Shown: positions 1-5,209, counted from the stretch's first letter. The stretch is 5,209 bases of DNA from Nitrospina sp. (GCA_018647025.1 JABGTQ010000084.1:1-5209), one strand, 5' to 3'. Program-made: numbers and translations. Notes: generated by a model not told the origin, from the letters alone.

Positions 1-771
1 GTACCATTCCATTCCTGGACACCCGATGTTTACCAAGGGGCACCCACTCCCATCACCGGATTTATGTCTGTTGCTACAAAGGCCGCTGGATTTGCACTGA
101 TCGCACGAATTTTTTTTACTGGGTTTTCAGAGTTGAATAACATATGGATGCCTTTTCTTTTTGGCATATCAGTCCTCACGATGCTTGTCGGAAATGTCGC
201 TGCTATTTTTCAGGATGATGTTAAGAGAATGCTTGCATATTCAGGCGTCGCTCATGCAGGGTATTTACTTATAGGTATTGTTGCCAATAGTCATGATGGC
301 ATAGCAAGCCTAATATTTTACCTCAACGTCTATCTCTTTATGAACATTGGAGCATTTGCAGTTGTTTTTATAATGGAGGGCGAAGGAAAAGAAGGAAATT
401 CGCTTTCTCGTTTCAAGGGACTAGCCAAAAAAAACCCACTAATCGCCGCGGCAATGAGTTTATTCATGCTTTCTCTTGCGGGGTTTCCTCCAACAGCTGG
501 GTTCTTTGGGAAATTTTACGTCTTTATGGCCGCTATTAAAGAAGGATATATCTTAATCACGATCATGGCGGTGGTTGCCACTGTAATATCTGTTTATTTT
601 TATTTAAGAGTCATTGTCATGATGTACTTTCATGAGAATGAAAGTGAGGAAATCGTAGTTGTCCCCCGTGGGATGGGTAGCATTATTGCCTTAAGTTCTA
701 TCGCCATTATCTTAATTGGGATATTCCCCTCAGGGCTCATGAGTGCCGCATTGGATTCACTTCCATTCTAA
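1..771 (+). CDS. nuoN: NADH-quinone oxidoreductase subunit N, C-terminal half (5' end outside window)
   Basis: NuoN is one of the three antiporter-like membrane subunits of respiratory complex I; it helps couple NADH:quinone electron transfer to proton pumping. The frame is open from base 1, so the gene begins outside the window; 256 residues are visible, about half of the usual 450-500. The family signature VPFHSWTPDVYQGAPTP lies at partial residues 1-17. The membrane lysines expected of antiporter-like subunits are present: K27 (in ATKAAGF), K75 (in DDVKRMLAYS) and K171 (in GFPPTAGFFGKFYVF). Several hydrophobic helices follow one another, including the last at about residues 221-250. NuoN is normally the last gene of the nuo operon, and here the next gene is convergent, which fits an operon end. 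The reading frame is intact. The internal ATG at 64 is not a start, because conserved sequence lies upstream of it. NuoL and NuoM share the fold, but the DVYQGAPTP and DDVKRMLAYS wording is NuoN-like. Confidence 0.96.
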   Translation, partial: VPFHSWTPDVYQGAPTPITGFMSVATKAAGFALIARIFFTGFSELNNIWMPFLFGISVLTMLVGNVAAIFQDDVKRMLAYSGVAHAGYLLIGIVANSHDGIASLIFYLNVYLFMNIGAFAVVFIMEGEGKEGNSLSRFKGLAKKNPLIAAAMSLFMLSLAGFPPTAGFFGKFYVFMAAIKEGYILITIMAVVATVISVYFYLRVIVMMYFHENESEEIVVVPRGMGSIIALSSIAIILIGIFPSGLMSAALDSLPF

Positions 772-810
772 TTCAATATAAAAAAAACTTATTTAAAAAG
801 ACATTTTAAA

Positions 811-837
811 CTTACAGGAAGTCTGTATTTCTGTAAG
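811..837. terminator. Inverted repeat between convergent genes, possible weak terminator
   Basis: CTTACAG at 811-817 is matched perfectly by CTGTAAG at 831-837, giving a 7-bp stem with a 13-base loop, 40 bases past the nuoN stop. Read on the minus strand the stem is followed by TTTAAAATGTCTTTTT, a loose U-rich tail. On the plus strand the tail is poor (CTTTAGTTAACTG). The position between convergent nuoN and dtd suits a shared terminator, but the stem is short and not GC-rich, so the call is tentative. Confidence 0.35.
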
Positions 838-841
838 CTTT

Positions 842-883
842 AGTTAACTGTATCGAATCGCAATGAACACTGCATTGTCAACT
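842..883. repeat. Nested imperfect inverted repeats in the nuoN-dtd intergenic region
   Basis: AGTTAAC at 842-848 pairs with GTCAACT at 877-883 with one mismatch. Inside it, CAATG at 861-865 pairs perfectly with CATTG at 873-877; the two stems share base 877. They could form a branched 3' structure in the transcript of either convergent gene. No U-tract follows directly. The function is unknown, and such short repeats also arise by chance in AT-rich DNA. Confidence 0.25.
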
Positions 884-915
884 TAAGGTTAATAACACTA
901 GATCCAATATAGTAG

Positions 916-1353
916 TTAGCGTTCCAAAAAGAAAGTAACCGGACCATCATTGATTAATTCTACTTTCATATCAGCCGCAAACTTTCCCATGCCAACTTTC
1001 AGGCCTGATTTTATAAGTAATTCTACATAATATTGGTAAAGTTTTTGAGCTGTATCGGAATCTGCGGCCCTATCAAATCCGGGACGTCTACCGCGCGAGC
1101 AATCTCCGGCAAGAGTAAACTGAGAAACCACTAAGATGTCACCCCCAACATCGACACACGAGAAGTTCATTTTACCGCGATCGTCAGAGAAAATTCTTAA
1201 GTTCAATGTTTTATCAGCAAGGAAATAAGCCTGACTTTCATCATCCCCTTTTTCAGCACAAAAAAAAACTAGAATACCTCTATTAATATCGGAAAATTTT
1301 TCCTTATTAATAGAGACGGAAGCACTGGTTACACGCTGTAAAACTAACTTCAA
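916..1353 (-). CDS. dtd: D-aminoacyl-tRNA deacylase (D-Tyr-tRNA deacylase)
   Basis: DTD hydrolyses the ester bond between D-amino acids (and also mischarged glycine in some cases) and tRNA, recycling the tRNA and keeping D-residues out of proteins; it is a cytoplasmic homodimer. The 145-residue length equals that of the E. coli protein. The N-terminal MKLVLQRVTSASV matches the family start. The two active-site motifs are complete: SQFTL at 77-81 and the Gly-cisPro motif NDGPVT at 135-140 (G137, P138). RGRRPGFDRAA and GKFAADM are also typical. The start is a TTG at 1351-1353: in-frame stop TAA lies eight codons upstream with no ATG or GTG between, and the alignment supports this codon. Only a partial Shine-Dalgarno (GAG, 8 bases upstream) is visible. 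A run of nine T in the coding strand encodes part of LVFFC near residue 31, with the frame preserved. It lies 60 bases downstream of the zinc-ribbon gene and may be co-transcribed with it. Confidence 0.95.
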   Translation of the reverse strand: MKLVLQRVTSASVSINKEKFSDINRGILVFFCAEKGDDESQAYFLADKTLNLRIFSDDRGKMNFSCVDVGGDILVVSQFTLAGDCSRGRRPGFDRAADSDTAQKLYQYYVELLIKSGLKVGMGKFAADMKVELINDGPVTFFLER

Positions 1354-1413
1354 AATTAAAACTCGAGTGAGTATTTATATTATAAAAAAACTGCAAAAAT
1401 TTTAGTCAAAATA

Positions 1414-1590
1414 TCATCGTGCAGAAAAAAACCGTGTCTCTGTACCTCCTAGCCCAATTTTAACTTTAATCTCTCCATTACATTTCGGGCACTTCCCCTC
1501 GTAAGCGTTTTTTTCCTTATTTATATAGATACGGCGATAAACATTGCAGCATTCAAACAAAATTCCAATAAATTTATTTTCCCGATTCAT
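1414..1590 (-). CDS. Small zinc-ribbon-like protein, 58 residues, conserved-looking hypothetical
   Basis: This short gene translates to 58 residues from ATG at 1588-1590 to TGA at 1414-1416. A TAA codon sits immediately before the ATG in frame, so no longer start exists. Visible features are FECC (C14, C15), the tyrosine/arginine segment VYRRIYI (17-23), the knuckle CPKC (C34, C37), a basic beta-strand-like stretch IKVKIG (41-46), and a C-terminal GGTETRFFSAR (48-58). The cysteine pairs 20 residues apart suggest one zinc site in a rubredoxin-like or zinc-ribbon fold. From memory, similar small proteins with the ECC...Y.G.CP.C...IG.GGT..RFF pattern occur as hypotheticals in planctomycetes and other bacteria; I could not verify this. 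Its function is unknown. A good promoter lies just upstream and dtd just downstream. There is no clear Shine-Dalgarno sequence. Confidence 0.8.
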   Translation of the reverse strand: MNRENKFIGILFECCNVYRRIYINKEKNAYEGKCPKCNGEIKVKIGLGGTETRFFSAR

Positions 1591-1621
1591 TTAAGTCGTT
1601 CTAACTAGTTACACTAAATAA

Positions 1622-1649
1622 ATTTTAACCTAACTTGATAGTCTGTCAA
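1622..1649 (-). promoter_or_regulatory. Sigma70-type promoter for the zinc-ribbon gene (and possibly dtd)
   Basis: On the minus strand a perfect -35 box TTGACA (1644-1649) is followed after 16 bases by TAAAAT (1622-1627), five of six matches to the -10 consensus. Transcription would begin near 1615, leaving a leader of about 25 bases before the ATG at 1590. It lies in the 81-base gap after the TerB-domain gene, so it separates the zinc-ribbon/dtd pair from the genes upstream. The prediction comes from sequence only. Confidence 0.6.
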
Positions 1650-1671
1650 AATTATACAATGCGTATTTTTG

Positions 1672-2577
1672 TTAAGCTCCACGCAAACGAGACACAACTT
1701 TCATCTTTGCTTCAATAAATACTTTGTGAGGGATACGTAGAGCTTTGGAAATTAGCCTAATTTCTTCAGCCTCATCGTGAGACAGCTCTCCATCCGCGCC
1801 TCCAACTGCCAACATACAATTGGTAATACTAACTTTTTCATTGTAAGTCATCAAACTATTAAGCTCTGTTGTCACCTCATAAAAATCAACATCTGAACTA
1901 GCTAATTCTAAAATCACTTCACATAAAATTTTAAATTCTTTACCTTTAAAATCAAATCGGTCGGACAGTTCCTGTTTAAAAACTTTTTTCTCTAAATCAT
2001 CGAAATGTCCATCGATATATGAAATAGATGCCATTAAAGTTCCCAAAAGACAGATATGATACAACTTATCTTCTGAGAGATTCATTTTCACACCCAATCT
2101 TGCTGTCTTCAATTCAACTTTTTTAAGTACCTTTCGCTTGAAATATTTTTCTAACTCTAAATCTTTATCGCGCGTATGAGAAAAAATTGTTTTACCAAGT
2201 AAATTTTTAATCTTGCCAAATGATCTTTTTGTGACTGATGCTTTTTTAAGCAGTGTGCAAAACTGGCCCACTAGTTCTTTTTCCTCATTTCCTATTCGTT
2301 TAACTGACTGTTCCATCGATTCTAATGCTGTTAAAATTTCTAGTTTTTCACTTTCAGAGCTCAACTCATACACCAACTGATCATATAACTCACTTTGTTC
2401 TTTCTTTGAAATCGGGGCAGCAAGATAATGCTTTAATTCAGCAAGTTCATCTTTACCCAAATTAAATTTCCTATAAAAAGACTTGAGAATATTTAGTTCT
2501 GATTGGGTTACCTCACCATCTGCCCATGCAATTGTGGTTAAAACTTTCAAAAAAGTGAGTTTTTTAAAATATGACAT
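1672..2577 (-). CDS. Tandem TerB-like domain protein, cytoplasmic, function unknown
   Basis: The 301-residue protein has two TerB-like (tellurite-resistance/DjlA N-terminal type) all-helical domains joined by a basic linker. The first (about 10-112) opens with AWADGEVTQSE (D20, E22, E27), the acidic helix-loop motif of the family; its expected second acidic motif is degraded (EQSVKRIGNEEKEL). The linker (about 115-165) is rich in Lys and Arg. The second domain (about 172-292) has both motifs: YIDGHFDDLE (D189, E196) and GADGELSHDE (D262, E264, E269). No signal peptide or membrane segment is seen. I chose the ATG at 2577 because AGAAAGG stands 4 bases upstream; the frame also extends to a TTG at 2601 with no ribosome site. 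TerB family members bind metal through these acids and occur in stress and membrane-associated systems, but no ter genes or DnaJ domain are nearby, so tellurite resistance should not be inferred. Confidence 0.8.
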   Translation of the reverse strand: MSYFKKLTFLKVLTTIAWADGEVTQSELNILKSFYRKFNLGKDELAELKHYLAAPISKKEQSELYDQLVYELSSESEKLEILTALESMEQSVKRIGNEEKELVGQFCTLLKKASVTKRSFGKIKNLLGKTIFSHTRDKDLELEKYFKRKVLKKVELKTARLGVKMNLSEDKLYHICLLGTLMASISYIDGHFDDLEKKVFKQELSDRFDFKGKEFKILCEVILELASSDVDFYEVTTELNSLMTYNEKVSITNCMLAVGGADGELSHDEAEEIRLISKALRIPHKVFIEAKMKVVSRLRGA

Positions 2578-2581
2578 AAGG

Positions 2582-2588
2582 CCTTTCT
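2582..2588 (-). promoter_or_regulatory. Ribosome binding site deciding the start of the TerB-domain gene
   Basis: AGAAAGG on the minus strand ends 4 bases before the ATG at 2575-2577. No comparable site precedes the alternative TTG at 2599-2601. The spacing is slightly short, so the choice is a preference, not proof. Confidence 0.45.
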
Positions 2589-2664
2589 TGTTATAAAACA
2601 ATTAATCAACGTCTATTTAACTACCAAATAGCTTAAGTATTAAGAACCCATAATGAGATAAACT

Positions 2665-4032
2665 CTACCTCACTCTATTCAACCATAATTTAGGATGATT
2701 GTTTTTTGCAGTAATAGCTAATAAATCGAGAAACCCGTCGCCATTTATATCTCCAAAGCTCATTTCACTCATAGGATTTGTTTGTGGAAATCGTTTTTTT
2801 GTTTCTACACTGAAATCCCACTTCCCTTTTCCAACTAAGTATAGTAGCCCTTTTTCACTGAGTATTATCACATCTGGAATACCTGTTCCATTTGCATCCA
2901 AAAGGTAAACGCGCAATAGTGACCGAGCAGGAAATATTTTATTTGATTTTTTAACAAATCGTCCAGACCCAATATTTTCCAAAAAATAGGCCGTTTCTCC
3001 AGAATAGCTCTGAAAAGATTCTTCAATCATCTTGTTAGTAACTAGCAAGTCATTATCACCGTCAAGATCAAAATCAGCCCAATCAGCATGAGTACTTTGG
3101 TCAATTATTTTGGGAAGAAACGACTCTGTCTTATCAAGAAATTTACCCACTCCATTATTTATCAACAGTCTATTCTGTGCGTTATCGTAAACCAAGAACA
3201 CATCTAGAGTTCCGTCTTGATTGTAGTCCGCAATACTTGTTGCAATAACTCCTGAGGGCAGATCGGGCCACAGCAAAAAGGTTTCATCTTTAAACTGACC
3301 TCTTCCATTGTTTATCAAAACTTGGCCTTGTTTTTTTTTGGTTTTTCCATTTCCGTCAAGAACTTCTCTTCCTGTGAACAAAAAATCAACATCTCCATCT
3401 TGGTCTAAATCAATCAAATCGACCCGGTCGACACCTTTGCAAACAAAAGGTAATTCGAATTCTACTTTTGAATAAAAATACCCTTTACCATTATTAAAAA
3501 GCACTTTTGCAGATCCTTTTTTTTTGGGAGGCACAATAAGCACAAGGTCATCTACACCATTGCTACTGATATCACCTTTAGCTAGAAAGCGAATACTTTC
3601 AGTAATGCGTTGAACTTTACTTGCCTCCCCATTACGACCTATCCCTCTCGTCCCCCTGTTAAGAAGGGTTTTTATTTTCGCACCTTTCCCTGGAGTGGAA
3701 ATAAACCAAATTAGATCAGAACCTGGTGTTCTATCTGCCCTAATAAAAGTAGCACCCTGGAGAGAAACCTTGCTGTCAGGAAGGTAATTCTTTGTGATAT
3801 CTTGATAAAACTGCTGTCTTGGCTGACTTGCAACTCCTGGTTTTTGAGAGCAACCAACTGTAGTGTTTATTAAAAAAATTATTAGGATAATACCTAAATA
3901 CCCTTGAGAATAATTTCCCGAACGAAAGAAAATAAATCTCCAAACCTTAATACATAGTCCTACTCTAAAAGATATATCCATTCTCATCAGTATTAACTGT
4001 TTTAGAAATTGATTAATTATTTTAAAGGCCAT
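2665..4032 (-). CDS. FG-GAP/VCBS-repeat lipoprotein, predicted seven-bladed beta-propeller
   Basis: The product (455 residues from ATG at 4032; numbering here adds one for the GTG at 4035) has a long basic and hydrophobic leader ending in GIILIIFLINTTVGC, with Cys62 as probable lipidation site (lipobox TVGC, with a less usual T at -3). It is therefore probably exported and anchored. Seven repeats follow, each with a calcium-loop-like segment: 101-107 (degenerate), 155-162, DLDQDGDVD 209-217, DYNQDGTLD 270-278, DFDLDGDND 321-329, DANGTGIPD 380-388 and DINGDGFLD 429-437. Spacing is 49-61 residues, and most are followed by a NNGxGxF turn. This is the FG-GAP/VCBS pattern of integrin-like propellers; the count fits a closed seven-bladed ring. 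Such proteins usually bind ligands or surfaces; no enzyme domain is seen. The start touches the stop of the upstream LipM-like gene, suggesting translational coupling. The 61-residue leader is unusually long; ATGs at 3987 and 3981 would shorten it. Confidence 0.85.
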   Translation of the reverse strand: MAFKIINQFLKQLILMRMDISFRVGLCIKVWRFIFFRSGNYSQGYLGIILIIFLINTTVGCSQKPGVASQPRQQFYQDITKNYLPDSKVSLQGATFIRADRTPGSDLIWFISTPGKGAKIKTLLNRGTRGIGRNGEASKVQRITESIRFLAKGDISSNGVDDLVLIVPPKKKGSAKVLFNNGKGYFYSKVEFELPFVCKGVDRVDLIDLDQDGDVDFLFTGREVLDGNGKTKKKQGQVLINNGRGQFKDETFLLWPDLPSGVIATSIADYNQDGTLDVFLVYDNAQNRLLINNGVGKFLDKTESFLPKIIDQSTHADWADFDLDGDNDLLVTNKMIEESFQSYSGETAYFLENIGSGRFVKKSNKIFPARSLLRVYLLDANGTGIPDVIILSEKGLLYLVGKGKWDFSVETKKRFPQTNPMSEMSFGDINGDGFLDLLAITAKNNHPKLWLNRVR

Positions 4033-4034
4033 CA

Positions 4035-4847
4035 CTAGATATTAATATTCTCTTTAGAAGATGAATTAGATGTACACTTAATCAATTCAAAAGAATTTAA
4101 ATGCCCTAAAACCCAATTTCCTTTCAAAGTATGAGAAAAGCCTTTTATTAGAGCCTTAAAAACTTCTTTACGTGTCATACTTTTTCCAAGGCATTCGGAT
4201 AAAGTTACAACTTTATGATTCAGTATTTCCATTGATCTACAGCGCGCATCATCTGTCTCGAATTTAAATAAAGAATTTACAAGCCCCCTGTCACAATCTA
4301 AAAGTATTGAACCATGTTGAAGGAATGCCTTCTTTGTTCTTCTTTGGGCGCTGCCCACCAATTTAGCCCCCTGAACTTCTATTTCTAAATGATTGATACT
4401 AGACAAACATGAGGGAGAGTGAAATGAGTGCTTGCCTATAGTAGTCTTTTTTCCTGAGGCCAAGACTGCACCGTAGACACCTACTTCCTTAAGCCCTTCA
4501 AGTAAGGCTTTAGCAACAGTTTTATAAGCACCCAGTAATGAGGGTGGAAATTTATTATGAGGAATCGGAGCTGTGAAGCTATAAGTCACTTCATGATTAT
4601 GCAATAATGCTCTCCCTCCAGTTGGCCTACGTACGATCTCTATTCCTAGCTTTTGGCATCGATTAATGTCAATTTCTTTGGCAAAATCCTGTGCATACCC
4701 TACTGTCAATGTGGGTTGCTCCCAACTATACAAGCGAAGAGTTGGCAGACTTTCACCCGATCCACATGATGCCAAGATTGCCCGATCGATATTCATATTT
4801 GATTCACCAGTTTTAGGGACATCCTCAATCACTCTCCATTCTTGCAT
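4035..4847 (-). CDS. LipM-like octanoyltransferase / lipoate-protein ligase A family protein
   Basis: This 270-residue protein has the biotin/lipoate ligase (BPL_LplA_LipB) fold, which moves octanoyl or lipoyl groups onto a lysine of GcvH or 2-oxoacid dehydrogenase E2 domains. It starts EWRVIEDVPKTGESNMNIDRA, like LipM and LplA. The substrate-site motif RRPTGGRALLHNHEVTYS spans 73-90 (R74, G77, G78, H83, Y89). K162 in GAKLVGSAQRR is the family's conserved lysine, and QHGSILLD is at 177-184. C147 sits nine residues before the LEIEVQG strand, where Bacillus LipM has its catalytic cysteine (CF-SPSWYE pattern). This favours a cysteine-dependent octanoyl-ACP transferase over ATP-dependent LplA, although the family assignment cannot be settled here. 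Start ATG at 4845-4847 has AAGGT nine bases upstream. It is the first gene of the minus-strand run, and its TAG stop overlaps the GTG of the propeller gene. The tail SNSSSKENINI is probably disordered. Confidence 0.88.
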   Translation of the reverse strand: MQEWRVIEDVPKTGESNMNIDRAILASCGSGESLPTLRLYSWEQPTLTVGYAQDFAKEIDINRCQKLGIEIVRRPTGGRALLHNHEVTYSFTAPIPHNKFPPSLLGAYKTVAKALLEGLKEVGVYGAVLASGKKTTIGKHSFHSPSCLSSINHLEIEVQGAKLVGSAQRRTKKAFLQHGSILLDCDRGLVNSLFKFETDDARCRSMEILNHKVVTLSECLGKSMTRKEVFKALIKGFSHTLKGNWVLGHLNSFELIKCTSNSSSKENINI

Positions 4848-4856
4848 AATGAATCT

Positions 4857-4861
4857 ACCTT
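4857..4861 (-). promoter_or_regulatory. Ribosome binding site of the LipM-like gene
   Basis: AAGGT on the minus strand lies nine bases before the ATG at 4845-4847, a normal Shine-Dalgarno position. It supports this ATG as the start, together with the family-typical N-terminus. Confidence 0.5.
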
Positions 4862-4903
4862 AAAAGGACTCTTAAACAACTAATCAAAAAACCGACTTTT
4901 ACT

Positions 4904-4931
4904 TTGACTCTCAGCTCTGTATCCTGATAAT
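4904..4931 (+). promoter_or_regulatory. Sigma70-type promoter for the gene leaving the window
   Basis: TTGACT (4904-4909, five of six matches to -35) and GATAAT (4926-4931, five of six to -10) are separated by 16 bases on the plus strand. Transcription would begin near 4938, giving a leader of about 60 bases to the GTG at 4998. It sits in the divergent region between the LipM-like gene and the secreted ORF. Confidence 0.5.
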
Positions 4932-4997
4932 ATTTTCTCAATTATTTATGACTCCTCACCCTAACTACTGATAAGAACTAACCACACTTTATAAACT

Positions 4998-5209
4998 GTG
5001 AATCTGCCATTAAATTATAGTTTAAGATTGGTCGTACTAATTAATTTTCTACTAGTTAGCCCATTAACTTTGCTAGCTTACGAAACATCAAAAATTATTT
5101 CTGAGATAGTAGAAGAATATCCTCACATATTAAAATGTGATACAGCATGTCACAAGGTCAAAAATATAACTCTTGCAAAAAAACATCGAACCACGCGTCC
5201 AGAATGCCA
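4998..5209 (+). CDS. Partial secreted protein with CxxxCH motif, unrecognised (3' end outside window)
   Basis: A frame is open from GTG at 4998 to the end of the window, 70 codons without a stop, which is long by chance in DNA this AT-rich. A TAA lies two codons before the GTG, so this is the furthest start; the TTG at 5028 is an alternative. The N-terminus reads like a Sec signal peptide: short polar region with R10, hydrophobic core LVVLINFLLVSPLTLLA (11-27), and likely cleavage after A27. The visible mature part holds an acidic stretch (SEIVEEYP, 35-42), then C47 and C51-H52 in CDTACH, a basic segment, and C70. CxxxCH is a rare spacing variant of the c-type haem motif CxxCH, but disulphide or metal binding is as likely. 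I do not recognise the family. No strong Shine-Dalgarno sequence is visible; a promoter lies upstream at 4904-4931. Confidence 0.55.
   Translation, partial: MNLPLNYSLRLVVLINFLLVSPLTLLAYETSKIISEIVEEYPHILKCDTACHKVKNITLAKKHRTTRPEC

Noticed and set aside
1672..2577. Tellurite resistance operon
   Set aside because: Only TerB-like domains are present; no TerC, TerD, TerZ or related genes are in the window.
2578..2601. TTG at 2601 as start of the TerB-domain gene
   Set aside because: It adds eight residues without a ribosome site, while the ATG at 2577 has AGAAAGG upstream. It cannot be fully excluded.
2699..2908. Plus-strand open frame of 69 codons
   Set aside because: It lies antisense within the last two propeller repeats, whose protein motifs are clear; it has no recognisable domain or ribosome site.
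4666..4863. Plus-strand open frame of 65 codons
   Set aside because: It is antisense to the conserved N-terminal part of the LipM-like protein and shows no independent coding signal.
4848..4940. Minus-strand promoter for the LipM-like gene, including a TATTAT at 4928-4933
   Set aside because: No -35 element at proper spacing was found; the TATTAT overlaps the better plus-strand -10 box. Alternative pairs fall on the ribosome site.
5110..5209. Minus-strand C-terminal end of a gene entering from the right
   Set aside because: Minus-strand frames here end after about 17-25 codons with no recognisable motif, while the plus-strand frame has a start, a signal peptide and a promoter.
1..5209. CRISPR array, tRNA, rRNA, insertion sequence, toxin-antitoxin or phage-defence system
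   Set aside because: No regularly spaced direct repeats, cloverleaf-like segments, transposase motifs or known defence domains were seen on either strand.

Overview
This window is a stretch of AT-rich bacterial chromosome. It carries the 3' half of a respiratory complex I gene on the plus strand, then a run of five minus-strand genes facing it, and finally the start of a plus-strand gene that leaves the window on the right. No transposase, integrase, CRISPR array, tRNA or rRNA was recognised, and nothing suggests a mobile island. The organism looks like a free-living Gram-negative with an aerobic-type respiratory chain: it has NuoN, a probable lipoprotein and a Sec-type signal peptide. The protein sequences have a deltaproteobacterial or marine-lineage flavour (for example SAR324 or Bdellovibrionota-like groups), but that placement is only an impression from memory.

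Layout: (1) 1-771 (+), C-terminal 256 residues of NuoN. (2) 772-915, convergent intergenic region with inverted repeats that may act as a weak terminator. (3) 916-1353 (-), D-aminoacyl-tRNA deacylase (dtd) starting at TTG. (4) 1414-1590 (-), a 58-residue zinc-ribbon-like protein, preceded by a near-consensus sigma70-type promoter at 1622-1649. (5) 1672-2577 (-), a cytoplasmic protein with two TerB-like helical domains. (6) 2665-4032 (-), a probable exported lipoprotein whose seven FG-GAP/VCBS-type repeats predict a seven-bladed beta-propeller. (7) 4035-4847 (-), a LipM-type octanoyltransferase or lipoate-ligase-fold protein, coupled to gene 6 through a TAGTGATG junction. (8) 4848-4997, a divergent intergenic region with a good plus-strand promoter at 4904-4931. 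(9) 4998-5209 (+), the start of an unrecognised secreted protein with a CxxxCH motif.

Functionally this reads as ordinary housekeeping (respiration, tRNA proofreading, lipoylation) interleaved with poorly characterised genes. Lipoate attachment and complex I both serve central energy metabolism, but nothing shows that the genes work as one system. The least described parts are the short zinc-ribbon gene, the double-TerB protein, the propeller lipoprotein coupled to the LipM-like gene, and the truncated secreted ORF. I did not find convincing evidence for a new multi-gene system.
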